In this document: positions 10,703-22,146 of the stretch, piece after piece
How the letters are laid out: every line of letters starts with the position of its first letter
Numbering within the stretch: the stretch's first letter is position 1
DNA from: Carallia brachiata
Taxonomy: Eukaryota > Streptophyta > Magnoliopsida > Malpighiales > Rhizophoraceae
Reading direction: 5' to 3'
DNA: 64,000 bases
NCBI GenBank assembly: GCA_021464245.1
Contig: JADCRB010000023.1
Coordinates: 490,807-554,806, forward strand
Program-made: the position numbers and the translations under genes
Notes under the pieces: model-generated
Told to the model about the DNA's origin: nothing
The model's input: the letters and a program-made list of their open reading frames with translations, nothing else
Databases searched by the model: none

Positions 10703-13700
10703 GAACAAGAAGAAGAACAGGGAGAACAATTATTAGAAGAAGGGCATGGCCCGTGTCAGACTACATCAAAGGGCCAATCTTTCGGGTCTTACCCTCCAGC
10801 AACCGCCAATTACGATGAAGTTGTTCAAAGTTCCGACCTTTTCTGGGAAAAGCTCAAAGATTTCCATAAATCTTTTGGCACCAAATTCATGTATGTTCGT
10901 TGTTTGCTTTCTCTATCAACCCCCCCTTTTATTCTTACACCGCACCCACTCTTCTCCTTCTTCTTCTTCTTTTCTTTTTATTTTTAATGTGGTTTAATGC
11001 AGTCTTTGTTTCCAACTTTTTAGGGATTTTTTTTTTCTCTTTCTATTTGACAATTGTTCACAGCATATTCTGCTTTGTATTTTCAGGTGTTTCCCATTGG
11101 GGTTTAGTTGGTTTCATAATCTATTTTTATTTTTCTTAAAGTTGCCTATCTGCTTACCATATTTGCCTACATTTTATTGTCTCTGTTCTCTGATTATTTT
11201 TGAATATCTGACATCTTGTCGTGATGTCTTTCCCAACTCGAGGCTAAAATTACCCGCAATAGAGTATTGGCACTAGTTTAATTGTGTCCTTTACGTTTTA
11301 AGATGAAATCATCAGACTTTTGCCATTTTAACTGCCTTTGGCCGCTTCCTTGGAGTGATTAAGTTATTAGGTAGCAAAGCAGTTTCCTCACAATGCCTGG
11401 AGGGGACTTCTTCTTCTTCTTTTTTTTAATCAAATTCTATCCCTGCTTTCTTGGGCGGGGGAGGTTGTGGGGTGAGGCCGGCGGTATTGATGCAGATGCA
11501 TGTTTCCTTTCCGTTTATGCTAACAGCTATCAATAATTATTGGGGTTTGCAAAGATTTTGGGCGTCTTTGCTGAATTCCAATCCTTTAGCTCTTTTTAGG
11601 AGGAAGAAATTGCCTAGCAGTTTTTGTTATGTTTGATTTAGGTGTTGTCAAGTGTTTATTTTTCTTATGCCTATTTAGTCCTGTTGATCAAAAGCTAGAA
11701 GCATGATCACAGCAATTCCTTTTGGCTGAATATCTATGTTAAACAACTGTTTAAGGTTGTGCAGTAGCTCAACTGTGAACCAGTGAATGGTCAATGATTA
11801 TGGGTTCCAATTCTATTCATGACAGTGACTAAGCAACTAAGCAACAGACTTCCTTCTGTAATGGATTCATTGCTTCTGAAGGAGTATGAGATATGTCCTC
11901 AATTGGAAATTAGAAACCTGTTAATCTTCCTGGATCCTTGAATGGTTTTGGCCATATTCGTTTGTTTTTGGACATACTACTTGGCAAATTGATTATGTTG
12001 CTTAATTTTTGGCTTTTGTTTTTAACATTATGTCTTTTTCTCTTGGGGTTGGGGGTGGGGGTGGGGGCTATGAATCATTACTATTATTGCAAGTAACTGT
12101 AAAAATTTTTCTTTTCAATTTTTGCAATTTTATTCAGGAGTGTCTTTGGTTTACTTCAGATTTAAGGCTTCCATATTCTTCTCAGCTTATATACATTGAT
12201 TTTTTCATTTTAGTTTGTCAATGTCTCAGAAATCTGTGGCATTAAGGACTTAGGAAATGGTTTGCGGATTTTAATTTTTTGTTTTCCCTACTTGCAAAGG
12301 GTTCCTACTGTAGGAGGAAAGGCTCTGGATCTTCACCACCTTTTTGTGGAAGTTACATCACGTGGTGGCCTTGGGAAGGTATGATTTATCGATGCTAGAT
12401 TAACTAGGACCTTTTTGGGTATGTGGAACTGTCAGTATACGTCGTAGAAATAATTGCAGACTTGGTTCCTTCATGCTAAATAAAAATTGTAAAATTGTTC
12501 TATTTGAATCAAGTTGCCCCATATCCGAACATGAACACATATATTATACCTACACAAATGTTCAAACCCTGACTGGTAGCCCAGGCGGTATAATGTTGGG
12601 AATTTATAGTTTTCTTCCATCAAGCTTCCTTAAGAGTCAATTAATCATTCAATGACAATGTTTTTGTGTGCATGCGTGTATGCGTTTCCTTTTTAAAGTC
12701 TTGTGAAATAATTACAGGTAATTAAAGATCGCAAATGGAAGGAAGTGATTGCTGCCTTCAATTTTCCGGCAACAATTACGAGCGCATCATTCGTCTTAAG
12801 GAAGTACTATCTATCGTTGCTTTATCATTTCGAGCAGGTCTACCACTTCCACAAAGAAGTGCCTGCAGTCTCAATGCTAGGTACTTGGAGATAAGACTTT
12901 TGGTTTTTCATCTTTATTTTTCTAATTGAACCTTCTATTTGGAATATATACTTAAGGCATTACTCTGTATACATACAGGAAATGGGAACCTTGTTGATGG
13001 GCCCACAACCCCAGATGAAGGCACTACTATGAGCCAGTTGTCAGGTAGGATGTACCCACCATTGTGATGTGATGGCGCATTTTGTTGGACTTTGTATGAG
13101 TTTGTTCTTCCATTGCTTCAGATATTATCATGGCTTGACGGTAATTTGTTTTAGTTTTGACGGATCCACCCAATATATTTAACTCTTTAGAGATGGTTTC
13201 AGATTTGTTAAAGAAAATGTGGAAAGGTATGATGAGCAAATTTTTGTGGTCTTTAGGCTCACATTAAAGTCATTGTACAGTTATCAAAAAAAAAAAAAAG
13301 AAAAAGAAAACAAACCTACGGTCCTTTGTATTATCTGATGAATATCTCATGACATTGGATATAGAACTGTAGTCGCTGCCAATGAATATATGATCACTCT
13401 TTTAGTTGCAGGAAGTACAGAATTGCAGCTTGGCTGCTCAGTGACTGGATTTATTGATGGCAAGTTCGATGACGGATATCTAATTACTGTGAACCTGGGC
13501 TCTGGTCAGCTTAAAGGTGTCTTGTACCATATCCCTGATGCATTGCATGAGCCACGGAGCACTCAAACTTCAAGTGTACCTTCTCGCCGGCACCGGAGGA
13601 GATCTCGCTTATCTTTACATGATCCCTCTCGACCGAGGTCAAACAGGAGTGGCTACAATTTCTTCTTTGCCGAGCATTATGGGAGGCTAAAGCCCCTTCA

Positions 13701-14505
13701 TCGAGGGCAAGAGAAAATTATCACTAGGAAGATTGGGCACATGTGGAACAACCTCACAGAGGCAGAAAAGCAGGTGCATTAAAACGGCTCTCTTCAATCT
13801 CCTCTAGCTCTTTCTCTACTAGGATTTCCTTAGCGAAGCTGGAGTCAACGTATTAACGGAGGTTATTACGCTTGATGTTTGGAAACTTAAAGGATGAATG
13901 AATTTGTTCGTAAATTATCAGACTGTTAAATGGTATCGAGTTTATGACTATGCTTCACAGTATTTGCATGTAATTCTCTACTCTTAGTTGACCAGTAATA
14001 AAGTGGACACGACAAAGCTTTATGCACGTAGGCTAGGAGTGAACAGGATGGCAACACAAGGAATCTATTGCTAACAGAACCATGAGTGACACACATCCTG
14101 ATGAATGGAATTAACCATAATCCAAAAGCTGTTAGTTTTGGAAAACTGCATGTGAAAGCTTTTGCGCTTCATACCCAGGGAGAATTTTGTTCCATGTGAA
14201 AGATTTTTTTTACTGAGTGCAGCACTTGTTCCCTTTCTCTAGTAGTGCGATGATAGATCCTTATTAAGTCTAGTTTTTAGCTTTTAGATAGACCAGATGC
14301 ATTTGCTCAATGTGGAAAGATGCAAGCATTTGATTAACCTTAAGTTTGGAATATTTTTCAAGGAAATTTTTTTGAAGCTTCACTAACACGTTTCTGCGTT
14401 GTGGCTCTGTGATTGCAGGTTTATCAGGAAAAGGGTTTGAAGGACAAGGAGAGATACAAGAATGAAATGTTGGAATACAGAAATTCCTATGGACAGCAAC
14501 TTTAG
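10622..14505 (+). CDS. ARID/HMG-box DNA-binding protein (HMGB10/11 type), six exons
   Basis: Plant-specific nuclear protein combining an ARID domain (AT-rich DNA binding) with a single HMG box. Arabidopsis has HMGB9, 10, 11 and 15. Exons: 10622-10890, 12300-12378, 12718-12880, 12979-13044, 13412-13773 and 14419-14505. Borders are GT-AG and the phases join to 341 aa. A run of 11 Gln followed by a Glu-rich stretch lies at residues 16-36. The ARID spans about residues 65-155 (SSDLFWEKLKDFHKSFGTKFM, then GGKALDLHHLFVEVTSRGG, then FNFPATITSASFVLRKYY). A conserved linker near residues 200-230 holds GFIDGKFDDGYL. The HMG box runs from about 266 (NRSGYNFFFAEHY...) to 333 (KDKERYKNEMLEY). Closest recalled relative is HMGB10. 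The first intron is ~1.4 kb. The protein is intact. The Gln run is encoded by (CAA)n and probably varies between individuals. Confidence 0.94.
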
Positions 14506-15415
14506 CATAGATTGTCCCGCAGCAGTTAAGACGTTGTTAGTGCTGCTGATGATGCTAAACTTGTCATGTAATTGAACATGATGAATAGACTCCTTTTCCA
14601 TGTATGAGCACAATTAGATACAACAGTATACTACTAATGCCATTTGCTCTGTTTTGCTCTCGCTGACGTAAACAAAGATAGCTTCCCTTGCTGAAATTAC
14701 AATTGTTCAATATTATCTTTTGGGTCCAGTCACAATCATATGTGCTGTATGGCATTATTTATACTCCATGCAAAAGCCTTCTATTGATGTATAATTATGG
14801 GTATGCTTACGGGTATACGTGTAGAGAGTGAATGATTGTTGTTAGCGCAGGAGTGTTGGTTAGAACGGCATTGGAATGGAATGGAACACCATCAAAAAGA
14901 CATAAAACACAATTGACCAAAGAAAATTGGAAATTGAAAAAAATTCTGAACGGTCAAGAGCACTGAGTTGACCTTATCAAATCGAAGGAACGGAAGTATA
15001 TAAATGCATTGGACTTTATGTCGAGCACTATGTACCATCTTCAGAGTTCAAGACCCTTGTTTATCCATTCACATCTAGCAACTCTTAACAAATTTAAATC
15101 AAGAATCCATATTTCAACGCAGCAAATAGAATGCCAGCTACAATATGAAAAATGATCGCTTTCATTTGAGATTATCTGCTCGAAAGAAATAAATTGAACC
15201 AATCAAGTTACAAAATGTGCGAAAGGAGACCAGCCAAAAACTTTGACAACAACAATAGCTAATCCCTCCCCCAACAACCCAAACGCCAATCCTCCCCGGA
15301 AAGTCTTGTCCAACTGGTGACAGGGAAACTTATTCTTAACATTGGGATCTATGCCTAGAATTACTAAGAAGAATACCAAAAAAAAAAAAAAAAAAAAGGC
15401 CTGTGGTTCTCATAT
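14506..15415. other. Intergenic region between convergent genes
   Basis: About 0.9 kb shared by the 3' ends of the ARID-HMG gene (+) and the WIP gene (-). It is presumably mostly 3'UTR of both. An A-run of 19 sits at 15380-15398. No supported gene or RNA is seen. Confidence 0.6.
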
Positions 15416-17710
15416 TTAAGTGGGAACAACAACTTGTGAACGGGGTGATAACTGCAAAACTAAAAGCCAAAAGACTAGGATAAGCAACATCAACTGGATA
15501 AAAAAACACGAACCAACCTTACATACTCTCCCCTGCATCTTCAGCACATCTTCTGTGACTAATACTTCTTCACTGTACTTTTCTAACTCTGCTTTTTTCT
15601 TTGAAATTTCAGCCTTACTTTCTGCTTCTCCAAGCTTGTTGACCAACCGTGCTTCCTCACCAACCAAAGCTACTTGCTCCCTTAGGAGCATGATTTGATC
15701 CCCTGCAGCAACTCTCAACTTCTCTATCGTACTTTTCAGCGCTGTATACATGACCTCACTCTCGATTTTTTGCTTAAAGAAGCCCTCAAACTCGCTCTCA
15801 ATTTCTCTAGATTTCTCTGGCTCTATGTCTGGTGTATTCCCCAATGTTCCCTTTGTTAAATCGCCACTATTCAAGGTAGCTTCTAGTTCAGCAACCCTGG
15901 ACTCCTTCATCTCAAGTTGAGTCCTTGTCTCCTCCAATCTGCTTTCCAAATACGTCACATTCTCTGTCAGATTCATTACCCGGGACTCCAAGGAGATTAA
16001 ATCAGCTGGCACATTGTCGAACTTTCCGACGTTTCCTAGCCTTTCAACCTCTGCAGGAGTACATATAACACAATTAAATTTCATATGAAGCCAGTACTTG
16101 CCACCAATTTTAAGCTATCATTCCATAATTCACATTGCATAAGAGAACTAACCAATTTATCCCAAAACAATCTCAAAACTGAAGAACAGACTGCCATCAC
16201 TAAAATGAATGAACAAAAACTGTTGGGAATTTAGCACATAAACAAGAAACCCAAAAGACACAGAGAATGGTATACAAAAACAAAATTGAATCCAAAATCA
16301 GCTAAATATCTTACTTAGCACAATATCACATATTAAATTATGAACGCCATGCTAGAATGGTAACTATAAAAAACAAAAATTGTAAGGTATGGCAAAATTA
16401 TAAATAAGCAAGATTAGACTCTAACTGCATTAACACATTGAAGACGCAAAATAAAAGCAATGTAGAAAAAAGGTCACACAATAATAATAAAAGGCAGGCA
16501 ATTTACCACTTTCCAGGGCTTCTTGTGCAGATTGGAGGCTGAGGATTGATTCCATTAAAGGATCCTTATCCAAAGAGTTCCGGTGGTTTGCACTTTTTGC
16601 TTCCTTATCCTCCCCTGACGAGTCAGCAGCTAAATCAACATGTGAAACATCTTCAATTTCTCCAACATTCTCTTGAACAGGGCCTGTTTGAACTTCCACA
16701 TCAAACTGTTGTCCGCCAGCCTGGGCTTTATTACTATTTTCCCCATCATAGTTCATCAACCTTCCCCCAAGCTTTCCATTGCCAGTTGCAGAATAAGCAC
16801 CCTGCACAAAGACAGAGTTTGAGCTTCTTGGGTCTGATTCAATGCTGGAAGGAGAGTTTTCTTTCTCGATTTTGACCCTTTCTCCTCTGTGCTTCTTACT
16901 ACTGTCCACTGATCCCTTCATGTGTTGAAACCGTGGAGAAGTACCAGGCCACTTTCCACTAGAATTCTTGATTCTGTTCCTCTCCCGCACATGGCCCAAG
17001 ACTGCAACCGGGTCAGGAGTAACCCTTCGAGCACTAGCAGCCGTCGAAGAATTACTACTGCGATCCTCACTATTCTCAGAATCCATTCCAGGAGCGAAAG
17101 CCAACCCATTACCAAACTTGGAGTCCAGACTAGATCGATGGTTCATATCTCCATCAGAAAAAGCTGTGCCTTTGAACACATTGGTGGATCCAGCAGAACC
17201 TTCACCATTTTGTTTCGTGTCAACTGGCTTGCCAGAATTATTTGGCTTAGATAAGTGATTCCCAGAACCAGAAAATACCCGCTTCAAAACTTTATTGCCA
17301 TCATCGGTATTGAAAGTTGCATCCTTAACAACATCCCTCTTAATTCTCCTCCATTTCCTCAACCCTTTACCTTTAGTTGAAGGAGGAGAGGCAGGTGGAG
17401 GAGGAGATACAACCGGTGAAGGCGGTGAAGTCACCGAATTCCCTAGATGCTCAATTTCCACACCATCCTTGGCATCTGAATTTTGATGAAAAGCATTGAC
17501 ATAAGTGGCAGGGGACGGTCCACTAGAAGCCGCGCTGTGAATCTCGTTTGAGGCCCCCGACCCATTAGCATTAGCCTCAATCTTGTTGGGATGATCGCCC
17601 AAAACCACAAGAAGGTCGGGTGGTTCAGAAAAATTAAGCTCTGGGTTCGTGGATAATTCGTTATCTTCAACAGAATCATGTGCAGAAGAACATTGGCTGC
17701 CAGAATCCAT
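15416..17710 (-). CDS. WPP-domain-interacting protein (WIP), plant KASH protein
   Basis: WIPs are outer nuclear envelope proteins. They bind SUN proteins through a C-terminal KASH tail and bind WPP-domain proteins (RanGAP, WIT) through a coiled coil, giving a plant LINC complex that positions and shapes the nucleus. Coding exons on the minus strand: 17710-16507 and 16050-15416 (1204 + 635 bases), joining to 612 aa. The N half is Ser/Pro/Asn rich and disordered, with the family's conserved basic motif GKGLRKWRRIKRDVVKD near residues 113-129 and SSKKHRGERVKIEKENS further on. A coiled coil follows from about 400 to 565 (VMNLTENVTYLESRLEETR...). A membrane helix (FFIQLMLLILVFWLLVLQL) precedes the last residues SPRSQVVVPT. 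The VVPT end is the diagnostic WIP KASH tail. The frame is intact. It is longer than the Arabidopsis WIPs. Confidence 0.95.
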
Positions 17711-17712
17711 AA

Positions 17713-18178
17713 CTAGGAGAGGCGCGTGTTTAAAGAATCACTGTTTCTGAGATCAGAGATCAAAGTACAATGAGTATCATTTCATTCTCAATCTAATTCA
17801 TCCCAGCAGTCCATCCCTCCCTCCCTCATGCCTCAAAATCAATTCAGGAGACAGAATGAATCATTGTCAATTAAAATTAACACCACAGTTCAGTAAAATT
17901 CATTTAAGCTTGTTTGATTTATTATAGGTAGGTGGGATTACAATTAGGGGGCCATACCATGATAATAACAACAACAATAATTCATGAATCCTTGTCGCAA
18001 TTAACAATCACAGTTGATGATTTTGATTAATAAATTTATCAGAAAATTAAACTAAATGGGTTTCTTCTTTTCTTCAAGAAAAGAAATGACACCACACCCA
18101 GCTGAAATTTGAATTGAAAAGGAAAGGCAAAATAAATTTTGAGAGAAAGAGACAGAAAGGGGAGAAAAGGAAGCTTAC
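17713..18178 (-). other. 5'UTR intron of the WIP gene
   Basis: On the minus strand a donor atg|gtaagctt at 18178 pairs with an acceptor tctcctag|tt directly before the start codon at 17710. This leaves a leader exon upstream of 18179. The ATG beside the donor is followed by no useful frame, so translation most likely starts at 17710. Confidence 0.6.
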
Positions 18179-18317
18179 CATTTTTTGTTTTGATGGCATC
18201 AAATGAAATTACAATCAATGAATTGAAATCTTGAATTGTATTCAAGATAGAGAGGGGATTATTGAAGCTTTTTACAGTGAGACTGATAGAATAATAATAA
18301 TAATAATAGTTATAATC

Positions 18318-18338
18318 AGTGTTATATATTTATATGAG
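18318..18338 (-). promoter_or_regulatory. Possible TATA box of the WIP gene
   Basis: On the minus strand catataaatatataac lies ~150 bases before the leader-exon donor. It is a plausible TATA box for a leader exon ending at 18179. AT-rich surroundings make chance matches common. Confidence 0.3.
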
Positions 18339-19518
18339 ATTTTGAAGATTTGCTTTGATCCAACCAAGCAAACCTGCATGAAAATATTGCTTGAAGAGAA
18401 TTTGGGAACCCTATACCTCCTTTCCAGACATGTCTTTTTTTTATTTTTTTATTTTATAATTTATAGGCAGACATAGAGACTGGAATGATTTGACAAAATC
18501 ATTTTTTTACAATTTAACTTAACTACTACATAATAAGAATAACAATTATAGACATAGCAACTGCAAGAAAAACATATTATGGAAAAAGCAACAACAGTTC
18601 AATCAGAATTATTTAAACAAAATCAACAATGGTAATGGCAAAAAATTAAAACAAAAGGAAAACAAACAAACAAATAACTCTCAATTAATCTAGACAATAA
18701 ATAAAACAAACAATCAGTTAATGACTGAAAAACAGAGGAAGAAATTATAGATTATAATTTATGACTAATTAATTAATTTAAAACCAATAAATAATGAGAA
18801 AAAACAACCAAAAAAAAAAAATGGCAAGAGAAAAAGAGAGGGTCGGAAAATAATAATGGGGATGGATGGGGCCGTCAGAGCCCAAAAAATCAAAATCAAA
18901 TGAAACCAACACGAATTCAGAGATGGCTGTCCGAATAAGTATCTAAAATGTAATTAATTTTATGATTTATATAATTTAAGTAATATAATATAATATAATA
19001 TAATAAACTATCACGTAATTTTTATTACAAAAAAATTGATATAATTACATAAATAACTAACTTCGCTGCCTTCTGTATGCTTCTTCGGCCACCATCATTT
19101 TACCATTGATCTTTTTCCAAAGAAAAATCAAGCGTATGGAGATGGGGGGGGCAAATGGGTGGCCCACAGGACGGGAGAACCACTCGCGAGAGTGGGTGTG
19201 TGTGAGTGGTGCAGACTGCTGGGCCAGTGCCACAGCATCTGCCACCCACTTTTGTTTTGAGTAAGAATCTGAATCTGAATCAGTGAATCTGAATAACGTG
19301 ATGATCAATTCAACTCTCATTTCTTGTTTCATTTTACTGACGTCTCGTCGTAATGTTGTTAGACTTCTTAAAAAGAAATTCTAATTTCTTTTGTCCTCCC
19401 CTTTTCTTCTTTTTTTTTTTATCTGAGTGTCTGACTTTTGTTTTTATTAACGCTATTCGAAGTAAGAAGCAGCAGAAGAAGAAGAAGAAGAAGAAAGAGG
19501 CATGCATGAACAAAGCTC

Positions 19519-19524
19519 CATATA

Positions 19525-19558
<34 letters not shown>
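19519..19558. repeat. (TA)n microsatellite
   Basis: An almost pure TA dinucleotide run of about 40 bases. Either side lies a near repeat of the phrase gaacaaagct (19507 and 19589). Confidence 0.9.
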
Positions 19559-19559
<1 letters not shown>

Positions 19560-20198
19560 TCAGGCCAGTGCCAGAAACAGGCATATGCGTGAACAAAGCT
19601 CTACAATAGATTGTGCAAATTAAAAAGGACAAGAATTGATGAACCCCCCCAACAGCAAATTATAGGCCGCGCACTTAAAACGTACGTACGTACAGCCAAT
19701 GGCAATCCCCAACATCAAAAGTCCAGAGACATCAACGACCTTACCTACGCATAGCCATTAACCTACTGGTCCCCTCAATCCACAGCGGCCGCTCGACACC
19801 AAACTTAACGATTAATAATAATAAGTGCCCCCACAAGGCCACACCAGCTAGCTAGCGGGTGTTCGATCTCTATTATAGAGCAGGCAGGCAGCAGCCGGAG
19901 AGCTAACAAAGACCAAAAATAATTGAACTGCAGGAACACCTAGGCTAGCGATCCTGATGGCTGAGTGATGAGAGATGAGAGATGAGTTCACGCCAGGGAC
20001 GGAGCCCCCAGAGATCGTTGCGGAGAGGTTTTGGATTTGACTTCACGGCCGAAACTAATGAGATTGCTCCCCTCACGATTGCATATATAAATTCCAACTA
20101 TTGACTATATAAAATCCAACTATCAGTTTTTAACGGTAGCATGCATGCATCATCCATGACTTGGCTAGCACACTTATATATACTACCAGTCTACCAGT

Positions 20199-20267
20199 AT
20201 CAGATATTGTTATCTGTTGGCGTGCGTGCATTGATCATACGCCAACATTACTATACTACTATTTTAC
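20199..20267. repeat. Copy 1 of a local ~70-base direct duplication
   Basis: Roughly 80% identical, in the same orientation, to 20649-20717. Shared phrases include atctgttgg, gcatt.atcata and ccaacattacta. The two copies are 450 bases apart with a SINE-like relic between them. Confidence 0.75.
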
Positions 20268-20399
20268 ATTTTTTTTGACACATAAAAAAAAATTATTACA
20301 GATATATTATATATATATATTAGTTATTAGATTGGAAGATTAGAGTTACAGTATTTTCGATTTGATTTACTCTATTCAATGCAACTTATAAGAAGAGAT

Positions 20400-20600
20400 T
20401 TCCCACTTAAGTATCAATAGAATTGAGCAGACCTTATTCACGCCCGGTTAAGTGTTAACAAATCTTCAACCCACAATGCGGCACCATGGTATTTAATTTC
20501 TAATTAAAAAGATGGACAACAGTACGAGAACTCAAACTTGGGTTAATGTGGAGGAAACACACAGGGTTATCGTTGAGCTACCGTCTCAGATGATTACTGT
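20400..20600 (-). mobile_element. SINE-like tRNA-derived relic, minus strand
   Basis: Read on the minus strand there is a box-A-like ggtagctcaacgataac (about 20588-20572). About 40 bases further on is a box-B-like gtttgagttctcg (about 20540-20528). Both fit tRNA-type internal promoters of plant SINEs in content and spacing. The body beyond box B is AT-rich. The 3' tail is not clear and ends were not defined. It could also be chance, since both boxes are degenerate. Confidence 0.35.
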
Positions 20601-20648
20601 TTTACACGCACAATAAATAAATAAATAAATAAATATATATATATATAT

Positions 20649-20717
20649 ATCAGACATTGCGATCTGTTGGCCTGCATGCATTTATCATACCCCAACATTA
20701 CTAGACTGTTGTTTTGC
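20649..20717. repeat. Copy 2 of a local ~70-base direct duplication
   Basis: Partner of the copy at 20199-20267. It is immediately preceded by (AAAT)n and (AT)n runs, and copy 1 is followed after a gap by an AT-rich run. The unit is non-coding. Confidence 0.75.
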
Positions 20718-22146
20718 TATAGATATAGGCGGGTTGACCAATGCCAATCCCACGTAACCAAGGATTGCCGATTACCTTCATTGCAACCCCACCGGCACAC
20801 ACGGAGGCCCATAATTATATCCCTACAAAAATTAAAACATCCCTGCAATTCATAGCTATAGTTCTTCGACAAATTTCATCCTAGGTTCAGATGTAGAGAG
20901 AGGGGGTGAAAATAAACGGTGAGGCTGACAAATATTTCATATAGCAATAGGAAAATTTGGAATGGCAATGTAACTGTGGGAGCACTGTAAATAATTAGTG
21001 ATTTAGATTGTTTGATTATGAAAATATATATTAATTTTAAAAAAAATAAAAAATAGATAAATTATTTTATATTATTAAATTAATTATATATCTATAATCA
21101 CGTAGTCTTACCCATAATAATAATAATAGTAATAATAATAATAATAAGAAGAAGAAGGATTCAGTTAACTTTATTTTATGTTGTGTTTGGAAAAGACAAT
21201 GCAAAAAAGGAGGGATAGCCAGCAACCAATATCATCTAAAATCTTAAAGAGAAAAAGTTTAGCGTCTGACTAATGAAATATGATCAAATTGATAATTTGT
21301 GTAAACATTTATTTTTTTAAGAAAAATTCTTTTTTCAAAGGTAAAAAATTTTATTTTTTTAACACATATCATATAAAATTTACACATTTAAATTTTAAAA
21401 TAATACTCATTTAATTATAATTTTTAAGTTTAATTTTTTATATTTTATTAATACAATCACACTAAATTAAAAGCTGATTACACTTAATCATGTACGACGC
21501 AAATGTGTGGTTGTACAATATCGGTATGAAACCAAACCCAATCTTAAAATATGCAAAAGTGAAGCAGAAGTGAAAAAGACCAACCACAATAATAGTAATG
21601 GTAATTTCAGCTTTAAATGCCAAATGCCTTGTCGTTGCTCTAGCCCATATAACTAGTGTAGTATAAGACGAAAAACTAGCCGAGTATCAACCCAAAAGAA
21701 AAAAAGTGAGAAATTCGTTGTGGGAACAAAATTGGACGCCATTTTTTCCTAGCCAAGGTTCCTTGTCAAAGTCGAGTATTATTGAAAGATAGAGCCGACA
21801 TATTGTATAGTTCTAGTCGTTGGGAAGCTCTGTGATTCCTTAAGCATGGGACCAGAGGGAAAACTGCATAAGATGGGACTTCACATTTGCTACATTAGAA
21901 ACAAATACAAGCTTTGTCAGAGTTCTTATCAGCTAAACTCATGTAGGACCGACTGTCATGCAAGCTGCAATTATTTTGGCTTTAGAATCATTTTCTTCTA
22001 ATCCCAAAAGTGTCTGCAACTGCTTGCCCGGGAGAACATCATGTTGAGCACTATTTTTGGTGAGTGTGAGCACCTGCCAGAAGCACAACCACACATGATA
22101 GCACATCCAAGCACAAGCATGTTTACTATGAATAGCTCGGGGAATA

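Larger units (their letters stand above)
18340..21900. other. Gene-free AT-rich DNA with simple repeats
   Basis: About 3.5 kb between the WIP promoter and the 3' end of the HAP8-like gene. Visible items are an (ATATA)n patch near 18980, an (AAG)n run at 19468-19497, a (TA)n run at 19519-19558, a local ~70-base duplication (20199 and 20649) and a SINE-like relic at 20400-20600. Open frames of 60-90 codons are mostly simple-sequence translations. Confidence 0.6.
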
